A stretch of DNA of 14,095 nt from the NCBI GenBank assembly GCA_964415445.1, contig CAYQAE010000036.1:4635-18729 (forward strand), given 5' to 3'. Source of the DNA: CAYQAE01 sp964415445 [NCBI: uncultured archaeon]. Lineage in GTDB: Archaea; CAYQAE01. Shown here in pieces: positions 8,454 to 14,095 of the stretch (its first letter is position 1; every line of letters begins with the position of its first letter). Below the pieces are notes generated by a model. That model did no database searches. It saw only the letters and a program-made list of their open reading frames with translations, and had not been told where the DNA came from. The position numbers were made by a program, and so were the translations under genes.

Positions 8454-8461
8454 TATTTATA
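8454..8461 (-). promoter_or_regulatory. Candidate TATA box for the coiled-coil/gatC/nadK operon
   Basis: The reverse strand reads TATAAATA here. An archaeal start about 23-25 nt downstream would fall near 8431, giving a very short leader to GTG 8424. A second candidate, the palindromic TTTATAAA at 8494-8501, would give a leader of about 45 nt that includes the AGGTG. Confidence 0.4.
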
Positions 8462-8484
8462 CAAAAAGCATTATAGCCAAATCA

Positions 8485-8501
8485 TTTATATTATTTATAA
8501 A
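8485..8501 (+). promoter_or_regulatory. Candidate TATA region for the DUF2148 operon
   Basis: The run TTTATATTATTTATAAA contains two TATA-like octamers. Either would place transcription start at about 8515-8524, 20-30 nt before ATG 8544, leaving the GGTG at 8529-8532 as ribosome binding site. The second octamer, TTTATAAA, is self-complementary and could also serve the leftward operon. Confidence 0.45.
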
Positions 8502-8543
8502 TTTAACACATTCTAAAGATATTTTTGTGGTGTAAAATAAATT

Positions 8544-9074
8544 ATGTCAGTGGAGTCAGAAGCTGTAGTTGCAGCTGCAAAGCAAATAATGATTGCAATA
8601 AGAACAGCTCCAAAATCAAAAGGTAAAGATACACTAAATTCAAAACTTATACATACAAAAAATGATATTTCAACGTTTGCCTCAACTATGGAAGGAGTAG
8701 GTAAAAAATTAAAAAATCCGACTATACTTAGAGATTCAAAAAATGTCAAAGACAGTTCTGCAGTAATTCTTTTGGGTATTTCAAATAAACCGGTTGGCCT
8801 AAATTGTTATGGTTGTGGCAGAAGTTGCAAAGAGATGGAAAATATTCAAAAGAAAGATGGAGATTATAGTGGACCTATTTGTATCTTTAAAATTTTGGAT
8901 TTAGGTATAGCTTTAGGGTCTGCAGCAAAAGTAGCATCTAATCACTGCGTAGATAATAGAATTATGTATTCAATAGGCGTTGCAGCTAAAAATGCAAAAA
9001 TAATGAATGAAGATATCGTAGTAGGCATACCTCTATCTTGTAGTGGTAAAAATATCTTTTTTGATAGGAAATAA
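8544..9074 (+). CDS. DUF2148 ferredoxin-domain protein (six-cysteine)
   Basis: The 176-residue protein matches the DUF2148 / COG4739 family, described as containing a ferredoxin-like domain and widespread in methanogens and other anaerobes. Visible family marks are the N-terminal AIRTAPKSKGKD helix, the cysteine cluster NCYGCGRSCKEM (C88, C91, C95), GPICIFKILDLGIALGSAAK with C113, and NHCVDNRIMYSIGVAA with C135. A sixth cysteine (C166) lies near the end in GIPLSCSGKNIFF. The spacing suggests an Fe-S or other metal site. No substrate is known. ATG 8544 has GGTG 11 nt upstream. It is the first gene of a rightward operon, with 9 bp to the next start. Confidence 0.88.
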   Translation: MSVESEAVVAAAKQIMIAIRTAPKSKGKDTLNSKLIHTKNDISTFASTMEGVGKKLKNPTILRDSKNVKDSSAVILLGISNKPVGLNCYGCGRSCKEMENIQKKDGDYSGPICIFKILDLGIALGSAAKVASNHCVDNRIMYSIGVAAKNAKIMNEDIVVGIPLSCSGKNIFFDRK

Positions 9075-9083
9075 GTGGTTTTT

Positions 9084-10514
9084 ATGATAATTATATTAGG
9101 ATGTGGATTAACTGGAACTGCACTTGCTCAAGCTCTAAAGAAGAAAAACGTTGATTTAACCATTGTAGATAAGGATCCAGATCGAGTTGAGGAATTAAAA
9201 GAACAAGATTTTAATGCTATTGTGGGTGATATGGCCTTAACTACTACTTTGGTGAAGGCAGGAATAAATAAAGCTATTGCATGTATTATTACGATTTCAG
9301 ACATAACAAAAACTAAAAAAACAGTTGAAGCTATAAAAGAAAATTATCCAGAAGTTTTTGTGATGGCCAAAGCGACTGGCCCAAGTGAGAAGGATGTTTT
9401 GAAAAAATCTAAAGCTGATGTGGTACTCACCCCTACTATAACATTTTGTAATGTAGTCCTTTATGATATTGAAAGATTAGAGCCTGAAGTTAATTTTAAA
9501 AAGCTTAGAAAGATCTTAAAATCTACTAAAGGCAAAATTGCAATAGTCTGTCATGATAACCCTGATCCAGATTGTCTAGCTAGTGCTTTGGCTCTTAAAA
9601 TACTTTGTGAATATCACGAAATTGAATGTGATGTTCTATATGGGGGCAGAATTGATCATCAGCAAAACAGAGCTTTTGTTAATTTATTAGGTTTAACTCT
9701 AACTAATGTTTCTGATAAAATGAATACTTCAGAATATGAAAAAATTGCCTTTGTAGATCATTCAGGTGATAATTGTACGATTGTCCCTGAAAATAGTAGA
9801 GTTCATATTATAATAGACCATCATGAGACAAATAATATTCCTGAAAATGTAGATTTTGTTGATATAAAATTAATTGGAGCGACATCTACAATTATGACTG
9901 AATATTTAGTCCTAACAGGAATTGAATTAAATAGCTTACTTGCCACTGCTCTAATGTATGGTATTGTGGTAGATACTGCCAATTTTAGAAGAGGAGTAAC
10001 TCATGATGATATTGATGTTCTAAAGACATTATTGGAATATGTTGATTTTGACGTCTTAGATAAAATTGAAACTTCTACTATGTCTTTGGAGACTATGGAT
10101 GTTTTATCTCGTGCTATAAAAAATAGAAGAGTTGAAGGCAGTTATTTGATATCTAATGTTGGGTATGTCAATGCTAGAGATTCTCTTCCTCAAGCTGCAG
10201 ATTATCTTCTAAAGTTAGAAGGTCTCTCTACTATAGTTATTTTTGGAGTATATGAAAACAGTGTAGAAATAAGTGCTCGAAGCAATGATGTGCGAGTAAA
10301 TATTGGAGAGATTATGAAATCATCCTATTCTGATATTGGAAAAGCAGGAGGTCATTCTTCTTCTGCAGGGGCTAGAATTTCTTTAGGGCTATTTGGTATG
10401 GCTGAGAATAAATCAGCAGTTTTGAAAGTTATAGAAGAAGTAGTTCAGAAAAAATTCTTTATGGCTATTGGTAAAGGAGAGGCTGAAGAGGTAGAGACAA
10501 AGGAAGAAAAATAG
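9084..10514 (+). CDS. RCK_N (TrkA-N) - DHH - DHHA1 fusion phosphoesterase
   Basis: Residues 1 to about 120 are a Rossmann RCK_N/TrkA-N domain (GCGLTG at 6-11, then an acidic residue after beta-2 in IVDKDPDRVEEL), as in potassium-channel regulators. Residues from about 150 form a DHH phosphoesterase: HDNPDPD (157-163), VDHSGDN, IDHHETN with DHH at 245-247, and VDTANF with D297, which together supply the Mn-binding Asp/His set. DHHA1 closes with GGHSSSAG (GGH 422-424). This is the NrnA/GdpP-like branch (COG0618), whose members cut nanoRNA, pAp or cyclic di-AMP; which applies here is not decidable from sequence. The catalytic residues look intact. I chose ATG 9084 over GTG 9075, which abuts the previous stop, because RCK_N domains start right at the first beta strand. 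It is 476 residues long and has no RCK_C domain or membrane segment. Confidence 0.9.
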   Translation: MIIILGCGLTGTALAQALKKKNVDLTIVDKDPDRVEELKEQDFNAIVGDMALTTTLVKAGINKAIACIITISDITKTKKTVEAIKENYPEVFVMAKATGPSEKDVLKKSKADVVLTPTITFCNVVLYDIERLEPEVNFKKLRKILKSTKGKIAIVCHDNPDPDCLASALALKILCEYHEIECDVLYGGRIDHQQNRAFVNLLGLTLTNVSDKMNTSEYEKIAFVDHSGDNCTIVPENSRVHIIIDHHETNNIPENVDFVDIKLIGATSTIMTEYLVLTGIELNSLLATALMYGIVVDTANFRRGVTHDDIDVLKTLLEYVDFDVLDKIETSTMSLETMDVLSRAIKNRRVEGSYLISNVGYVNARDSLPQAADYLLKLEGLSTIVIFGVYENSVEISARSNDVRVNIGEIMKSSYSDIGKAGGHSSSAGARISLGLFGMAENKSAVLKVIEEVVQKKFFMAIGKGEAEEVETKEEK

Positions 10515-10523
10515 GGTAATTAT

Positions 10524-11237
10524 ATGGAATTTAAATTATTAAAAGAAAGATATACACAAATAAAAGAAGGAAAATCTCCTAAAGATACTTTTGCAATGGA
10601 TCTGTCTGTCAGAGATAGAAAAGGGATATTGAAGGAATTATCTTCTTTAATTTATACCTATAATGGTAATATTATTTATCTTCAAGCCTATCGAGAATTT
10701 GAGAATCTTTCACATATAGAAGTAGAAATTGAAGGTCTGGACAATCCTAAAAAACTTAAAAATGATGTATCTAATTTAGAAGATGTTTTAGAATTAAAAA
10801 TAGTGCCTACTTTTCAAAATGTTTATGGAAAAAGAGTTATTGTAATTGGAGGGGGCGCACAAGTATCTCAAGTTGTATTAGGTGCAGTCTCAGAAAGTGA
10901 TAGACATAATATCCGAGGTGAGAGAATCTCAGTTGATACTATTCCCTTAGTTGGAGAAGAGAACTTAGCTGATGCGATAGGTGCTGTAAGTCGCCTACCC
11001 CGAGCTTCAATTTTGGTCTTAGCCGGTTCAATTATGGGTGGGGCAGTTTGTGATGCTATCTTGGATGTTAGGAAAAACCATGGTATACCTATTATTGCTT
11101 TAAATATGGCTGGAAATGCAAAAAAACATGCTGACATTATTGTTACTGATCCAGTTCAAGCGGGTGTAATGTCTGTTATGGCAATTTCTTCAAAAGCTAA
11201 ATTTAATTTGCTTAAATTGAAGGATAAAGAGTTCTAA
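10524..11237 (+). CDS. ACT-domain / DUF5612 protein
   Basis: Residues about 23-95 form an ACT domain (FAMDLSVRDRKGILKELSSL, then a second alpha-beta unit), a fold that usually binds amino acids and regulates enzymes or transcription. Residues from about 101 form the DUF5612 part: KRVIVIGGGAQVSQVVLGAV, DRHNIRGERISVDTIPLVGE, ILVLAGSIMGG, IPIIALNMAGNAKKHAD and DPVQAGVMSVMAIS. This block looks Rossmann- or SIS-like and is, from memory, conserved mainly in methanogens; its function is unknown. ATG 10524 follows AGGGT (10513-10517) by 6 nt, and that Shine-Dalgarno overlaps the stop of the DHH gene, so the two are probably coupled. It is the last gene of the three-gene operon; an oligo-T terminator follows. 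Confidence 0.85.
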   Translation: MEFKLLKERYTQIKEGKSPKDTFAMDLSVRDRKGILKELSSLIYTYNGNIIYLQAYREFENLSHIEVEIEGLDNPKKLKNDVSNLEDVLELKIVPTFQNVYGKRVIVIGGGAQVSQVVLGAVSESDRHNIRGERISVDTIPLVGEENLADAIGAVSRLPRASILVLAGSIMGGAVCDAILDVRKNHGIPIIALNMAGNAKKHADIIVTDPVQAGVMSVMAISSKAKFNLLKLKDKEF

Positions 11238-11239
11238 AT

Positions 11240-11377
11240 TTATTCTGAGATTTTAATATTTTTTTCTTTTGCAAAAATTAGATTATATAATTTTGATTGA
11301 AATTTTTTAAGGTCTTCATTATCTATAGTATCAATAAGCTTTTTCCAGTCATTTTTTAGATCTATTTTTTTCTTCAT
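11240..11377 (-). CDS. Small hypothetical protein (45 aa)
   Basis: An ATG at 11377 opens 45 codons ending in TAA at 11240-11242. The product begins MKKKIDLKNDWKKLIDTIDN, continues with EDLKKFQSKLYNLIFAKEKN and ends IKISE. It looks like one or two amphipathic helices, strongly basic, with no cysteine and no membrane segment. I recognise no family. A consensus TATA box TTTATATA (11415-11408) predicts transcription start near 11385, a few nt before this ATG, which supports it as a real short-leader gene. No clear Shine-Dalgarno is present. Its 3' end stops 2 bp short of the convergent ACT/DUF5612 gene. A TAG lies two codons upstream in frame, so the gene cannot be longer without a frame change. 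Confidence 0.55.
   Translation of the reverse strand: MKKKIDLKNDWKKLIDTIDNEDLKKFQSKLYNLIFAKEKNIKISE
11251..11270 (+). terminator. Oligo-T terminator of the DUF2148 operon
   Basis: TTTTAATATTTTTTTCTTTT begins 13 bp after the stop of the ACT/DUF5612 gene. Two T runs without a hairpin are the usual archaeal termination signal. It lies inside the convergent 45-codon ORF. Confidence 0.55.
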
Positions 11378-11407
11378 TATCTATCATATTTTCTTTTGCT
11401 TCCATGA

Positions 11408-11415
11408 TATATAAA
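11408..11415 (-). promoter_or_regulatory. Consensus TATA box for the 45-aa ORF
   Basis: The reverse strand reads TTTATATA within AATATTTATATATC. Start of transcription would be expected 22-25 nt downstream, at about 11383-11386, just ahead of ATG 11377. This placement excludes the upstream ATG at 11405, which would not be on the transcript. Confidence 0.6.
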
Positions 11416-11465
11416 TATTTTTGAACAATTTAATACATTTATTGATACAAAGAAAATGTACAATT

Positions 11466-11485
11466 ATAAAAAGAGAAAAAAAGAA
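11466..11485 (-). terminator. Oligo-T terminator of leuA
   Basis: Directly after the leuA TAA the reverse strand reads TTCTTTTTTTCTCTTTTTAT, with runs of seven and five T. No hairpin is evident; this is the archaeal oligo-T type. Confidence 0.6.
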
Positions 11486-13060
11486 TTATTTTTTATCTCG
11501 CATCCGCTTAGCTGCTCGATTTATTCCTTCAATCATCGCATTTACTGATGACATTACTATATCTGGTTCTACTCCTCGACCCGAATGTATTACATTATCT
11601 TCGTCTTTTAATTTTATTGTAACTTCTGCTAGTGCATTACTTCCGCCTGTTATAGCTTCGAGATTATATTCATATAACTCTAATTTTCCATAATCATCTA
11701 ATACATTCTGAAGTGCAGATAGGGCTGCATCAACTGGTCCTACTCCTACTTTTGAACCTACTTTTGTTTTGTCATCCATCTTTAGCTTAACTGATGCAAA
11801 AGGTGTTATTTTATTTCCTGTAACTACCGTAAGTTCATCTAATTCTACTGATCTTTCATGTTTTGATACTCTACCCATTACTTCTTCTGATATCGCTTGT
11901 AGGTCTTCATTTGTAACAGCTTTACCCCAATCACCGAGCTTTTTAATACGCTGAGTTATCTCTGAGATTTGGTTTTTAGTTGCTTTTATTTTCATATCTT
12001 CTAACTTCGATTTTATAGCATGGAGTCCTGTATGTTTTCCCAAAACTATGGATCTTTTGCATCCAACTAACTCAGGAGTCATTGCTTCATATGTCTGTGC
12101 ATCACCCAATACACCATGTACATGAATTCCTGATTCATGTGAAAATGCATTTTGTCCGACTATTGCTTTATTTGGTTGTACTGCTATTCCCATAAGCCTA
12201 GAAGTTAATTGAGATACTTCCCATATTTTTTTAGTATTTATATCTAAATTAGCTTTATATAGGGCGATTAAACTCATTATAGTCTCTTCTAGTGAAGCAT
12301 TCCCTGCACGTTCTCCTAATCCATTAACTGTGGCATGAAATTGTTCACATCCTGCTTCAATTGCTGCCAATGTATTTGGAACAGCTAGACCAAAATCATT
12401 ATGACAATGTATACTCATCGGTACTTTTGTTACCTCTTTGAGTTGTTTTGTCAACCAAAATACAGCTCGGGGTATCATAACTCCTACTGTATCTGGTACA
12501 TTTATTCTGTCTACTTTTGCCTCTTGCACTTTTTTGTGAACTTTTTTCAAGAAATTTAATTTGCTTCTTGTTGCATCTTCTGCTGAAAACTCAACTGTCA
12601 ATCCATGATCTTTACAATATTGTATAGCATCTATTGCATGAGAAATAACTTCATCTTCGGTCATCTTTAGCTTATTTTTCATATGAATTTCTGATGTAGC
12701 AATAAAAGTATGCACACTATCTACATCGCAACTTATTGCAGCATTTATGTCTTTTTTGTTTGCTCTTGCAAGTCCACAAATTTCTGCATTTAATCCTTCT
12801 TTAGTTATTAATTTTATTCCTTCTTTCTCCCCTTCTGATGTAATAGGGAAGCCTGCCTCTATACTATCCACGCCTAATTCATCTAGTGCAATGGCAATCC
12901 TTACTTTGTCTTTAGGTAGCAGAGCTACACCTGGAGTTTGTTCTCCATCTCTTAGTGTTGTATCAAAAACTCTTATTTTTTGAGGTAGATCTACCTCTTT
13001 TTGCACTTTCTCGATGAAATGACTTACGGATATATCATTTTCACCGTAAAAAATAGTCAC
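11486..13060 (-). CDS. leuA: 2-isopropylmalate synthase
   Basis: It condenses acetyl-CoA with 2-oxoisovalerate to 2-isopropylmalate, the first committed step of leucine synthesis. The 524 residues hold the catalytic TIM barrel: FDTTLRDGEQTPG (metal ligand D33, catalytic R37), HTFIATSEIHMKNKL, FSAEDATRS, INVPDTVGVM, SIHCHNDFG (H218, H220) and NGLGERAGNASLEE (N254). A linker (NAFSHESGIHVHGVL) and the C-terminal allosteric LeuA domain (about 400-524, ending in MEGINR-like IEGINR) follow, implying feedback control. GFPITSEGE, ICGLARANKKDI and FIATS fit LeuA better than the close relatives citramalate synthase or homocitrate synthase. The start is uncertain: GTG 13060 gives an N-terminus about 20 residues longer than close archaeal homologues and lacks a properly spaced Shine-Dalgarno; GTG 13006 is another candidate. 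Confidence 0.9.
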   Translation of the reverse strand: MTIFYGENDISVSHFIEKVQKEVDLPQKIRVFDTTLRDGEQTPGVALLPKDKVRIAIALDELGVDSIEAGFPITSEGEKEGIKLITKEGLNAEICGLARANKKDINAAISCDVDSVHTFIATSEIHMKNKLKMTEDEVISHAIDAIQYCKDHGLTVEFSAEDATRSKLNFLKKVHKKVQEAKVDRINVPDTVGVMIPRAVFWLTKQLKEVTKVPMSIHCHNDFGLAVPNTLAAIEAGCEQFHATVNGLGERAGNASLEETIMSLIALYKANLDINTKKIWEVSQLTSRLMGIAVQPNKAIVGQNAFSHESGIHVHGVLGDAQTYEAMTPELVGCKRSIVLGKHTGLHAIKSKLEDMKIKATKNQISEITQRIKKLGDWGKAVTNEDLQAISEEVMGRVSKHERSVELDELTVVTGNKITPFASVKLKMDDKTKVGSKVGVGPVDAALSALQNVLDDYGKLELYEYNLEAITGGSNALAEVTIKLKDEDNVIHSGRGVEPDIVMSSVNAMIEGINRAAKRMRDKK

Positions 13061-13124
13061 CTTTCATTTTTTTTACCTCAAAATAGCTTTTATTAGTGAA
13101 GTTTTAAATTTTGTGGTCGGTTGC

Positions 13125-13132
13125 ATATAATT
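13125..13132 (-). promoter_or_regulatory. Possible TATA box for leuA
   Basis: The reverse strand reads AATTATAT here, in the 87 bp between pyrI and leuA. Transcription would start near 13102, giving a leader of about 40 nt that contains GAGGT at 13079-13075. No oligo-T run separates pyrI from leuA, so read-through from pyrBI is also possible. Confidence 0.35.
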
Positions 13133-13147
13133 TGTTTTGTTATTGTC

Positions 13148-13615
13148 CTAAAATTGATCTAAAATAGCGTCTTCATCGACATCTCTTTTGCAATAATTAC
13201 ATTTTAATTTAACTGGTTCTTTTGAGATTATTTTGAATGTTGGGTGGGTTGGTTCATCTGTATTTGTAATACATGCAGGATTAATACAATGTACTACATC
13301 TGATATAGTATCAGGAAGATGAACTTTCATTTTCTCAGCCACTTTATAATCTCTTATAATGTTAATAGTTGCATTTGGTGCAATTAATGCCAATTTATTG
13401 ACTTCATGTTCTTTTAATTCTCTATTTTCAACTTTTACGATATCTTTTTTTTGATCTATTTTTGATGATTTCATATTCATAGCAATAGATACAGGTTCAA
13501 TATTATCTTTGTTTATTCCTAAAATTTTCAAAACACTTAAACCATAACCCGCACTAATGTGATCTATAACTGATCCATTTTTAATTTTCCTTACTTTTAA
13601 TTCAAATTCACTCAT
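13148..13615 (-). CDS. pyrI: Aspartate carbamoyltransferase regulatory chain
   Basis: PyrI binds nucleotide effectors and, through its zinc domain, docks onto PyrB trimers to form the allosteric aspartate transcarbamoylase holoenzyme of pyrimidine synthesis. The 155 residues match the family length. The N-terminal nucleotide-binding domain includes VRKIKNGSVIDHISAG and LALIAPNATINII. The C-terminal zinc site has C110 and C115 (HCINPACI) and C139 and C142 (KCNYC), nearly the same positions as the Escherichia coli protein. ATG 13615 overlaps the pyrB TGA as ATGA, so translation is probably coupled and subunit stoichiometry held. Gene order pyrB-pyrI is the usual archaeal arrangement. Confidence 0.97.
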   Translation of the reverse strand: MSEFELKVRKIKNGSVIDHISAGYGLSVLKILGINKDNIEPVSIAMNMKSSKIDQKKDIVKVENRELKEHEVNKLALIAPNATINIIRDYKVAEKMKVHLPDTISDVVHCINPACITNTDEPTHPTFKIISKEPVKLKCNYCKRDVDEDAILDQF

Positions 13616-14095
13616 TTTATGGCACCTAAAAGCAGAGAAAGTAAGGCCATCCTTACAATTAATCCATTATAAGCTTGGTCAAAATATTTTGCATGTTTTG
13701 TATTATCAACTTCTTGAGAAATTTCATCGATTCTAGGCAGTGGATGTAGAATAACCATATTTTCTTTTACGTCTTTGAGAAGTTTTTTGGTAATAATATA
13801 TGATCCCTTTATTTTTTCATATTCTAAATCAGTACTAAATCTTTCTTTTTGTATTCTTGTTACATATAATACATCTGTTTCAGATAGACACTCTTTAATA
13901 TCTTGGTATTCATAAATTTGATCATTTGTGACTCTTATCTCATCTAAGACTTCATGTGGTAATTTTAAGCTTTTTGGAGATACTAAGTTAATTTTTGTCC
14001 TATATTTTGAGAGAGCATGAGTTAGAGAATGAACAGTTCTTCCATATCTGAGATCTCCAACAATAGTTATAGTCAAATTATCAATTCCACCTTTT
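13612..14095 (-). CDS. pyrB: Aspartate carbamoyltransferase catalytic chain (5'-partial)
   Basis: This is the C-terminal half of PyrB, which joins carbamoyl phosphate and aspartate to N-carbamoylaspartate. About 161 codons are visible and the frame is open to the right edge; roughly 145 N-terminal residues, including the carbamoyl-phosphate STRTR site, are missing because the window ends. The TTG at 14076 is internal: upstream codons read KGGIDNL, the normal lead into ITIVGDLRYGRTVHSL. Further family marks are TRIQKERF (aspartate-binding Arg and Gln loop), HPLPRIDEI, and AKYFDQAYNGLIVRMALL at the C-terminus. These distinguish it from ornithine carbamoyltransferase. It overlaps pyrI by 4 bases. 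Confidence 0.97.
   Translation of the reverse strand, partial: KGGIDNLTITIVGDLRYGRTVHSLTHALSKYRTKINLVSPKSLKLPHEVLDEIRVTNDQIYEYQDIKECLSETDVLYVTRIQKERFSTDLEYEKIKGSYIITKKLLKDVKENMVILHPLPRIDEISQEVDNTKHAKYFDQAYNGLIVRMALLSLLLGAIK

Noticed and set aside
11349-11405. 18-codon ORF on the reverse strand starting at ATG 11405
   Set aside because: Its ATG lies immediately beside the TATA box, upstream of the predicted transcription start, so it would not be on the mRNA. It is very short and unrecognisable.
11486-13060. Citramalate synthase (cimA) or homocitrate synthase (aksA) as the identity of the leuA gene
   Set aside because: Segments such as GFPITSEGE, ICGLARANKKDI, HTFIATSEIH and HESGIHVHGVL agree with archaeal LeuA rather than CimA as I recall them. 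Substrate assays or a tree would settle it; a residual chance of CimA remains.
14074-14076. TTG as the start of pyrB
   Set aside because: Upstream codons read KGGIDNL, the conserved lead into the GDLRYGRTVHSL motif, and the N-terminal carbamoyl-phosphate domain must precede it. The gene is cut by the window edge.

Overview
This is an AT-rich window with compact, closely spaced genes. The gene content points to an archaeon, most likely a euryarchaeon related to methanogens. The pointers are archaeal-type pyrB-pyrI, an archaeal NAD kinase, a COG1340-type coiled-coil protein, a stand-alone gatC, an ACT/DUF5612-type protein that I know mainly from methanogens, TATA-box-like promoters, and oligo-T runs rather than hairpins at gene ends. 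I cannot assign a genus from the sequence alone.

Layout. (i) Positions 2-6448 (+) are the 3' part of a giant surface protein that continues off the left edge. It has over 1,800 residues of Ig/fibronectin-III-like repeats rich in N-glycosylation sequons, then one membrane helix, then a cytoplasmic tail of three tandem winged-helix-like repeats. (ii) A leftward operon (8424-6445) encodes a coiled-coil protein, GatC and NAD kinase; nadK meets the giant gene tail to tail with a 4-base overlap. (iii) A 107-119 bp divergent promoter region leads right into a three-gene operon (8544-11237): a DUF2148 six-cysteine protein, an RCK_N-DHH-DHHA1 fusion phosphoesterase, and an ACT-DUF5612 protein. (iv) A 248 bp gap holds a 45-codon reverse-strand ORF with its own TATA box, and two oligo-T terminators. 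(v) leuA, pyrI and the 3' half of pyrB follow on the reverse strand; pyrB runs off the right edge.

Functional links. pyrB/pyrI form aspartate transcarbamoylase (pyrimidine synthesis), and leuA makes the first committed intermediate of leucine synthesis. NAD kinase supplies NADP, and GatC belongs to tRNA amidation. The three-gene rightward operon combines a putative metal/Fe-S protein, a nucleotide-binding phosphodiesterase and an amino-acid-binding (ACT) protein, which suggests a regulatory rather than catabolic unit.

The least ordinary items are the giant surface protein with its intracellular winged-helix triplet, the RCK_N-DHH fusion and its operon partners, the small ORF at 11240-11377, and the confused start region of leuA, where a well-placed Shine-Dalgarno/ATG opens an 8-codon frame that runs into the wrong frame for leuA.
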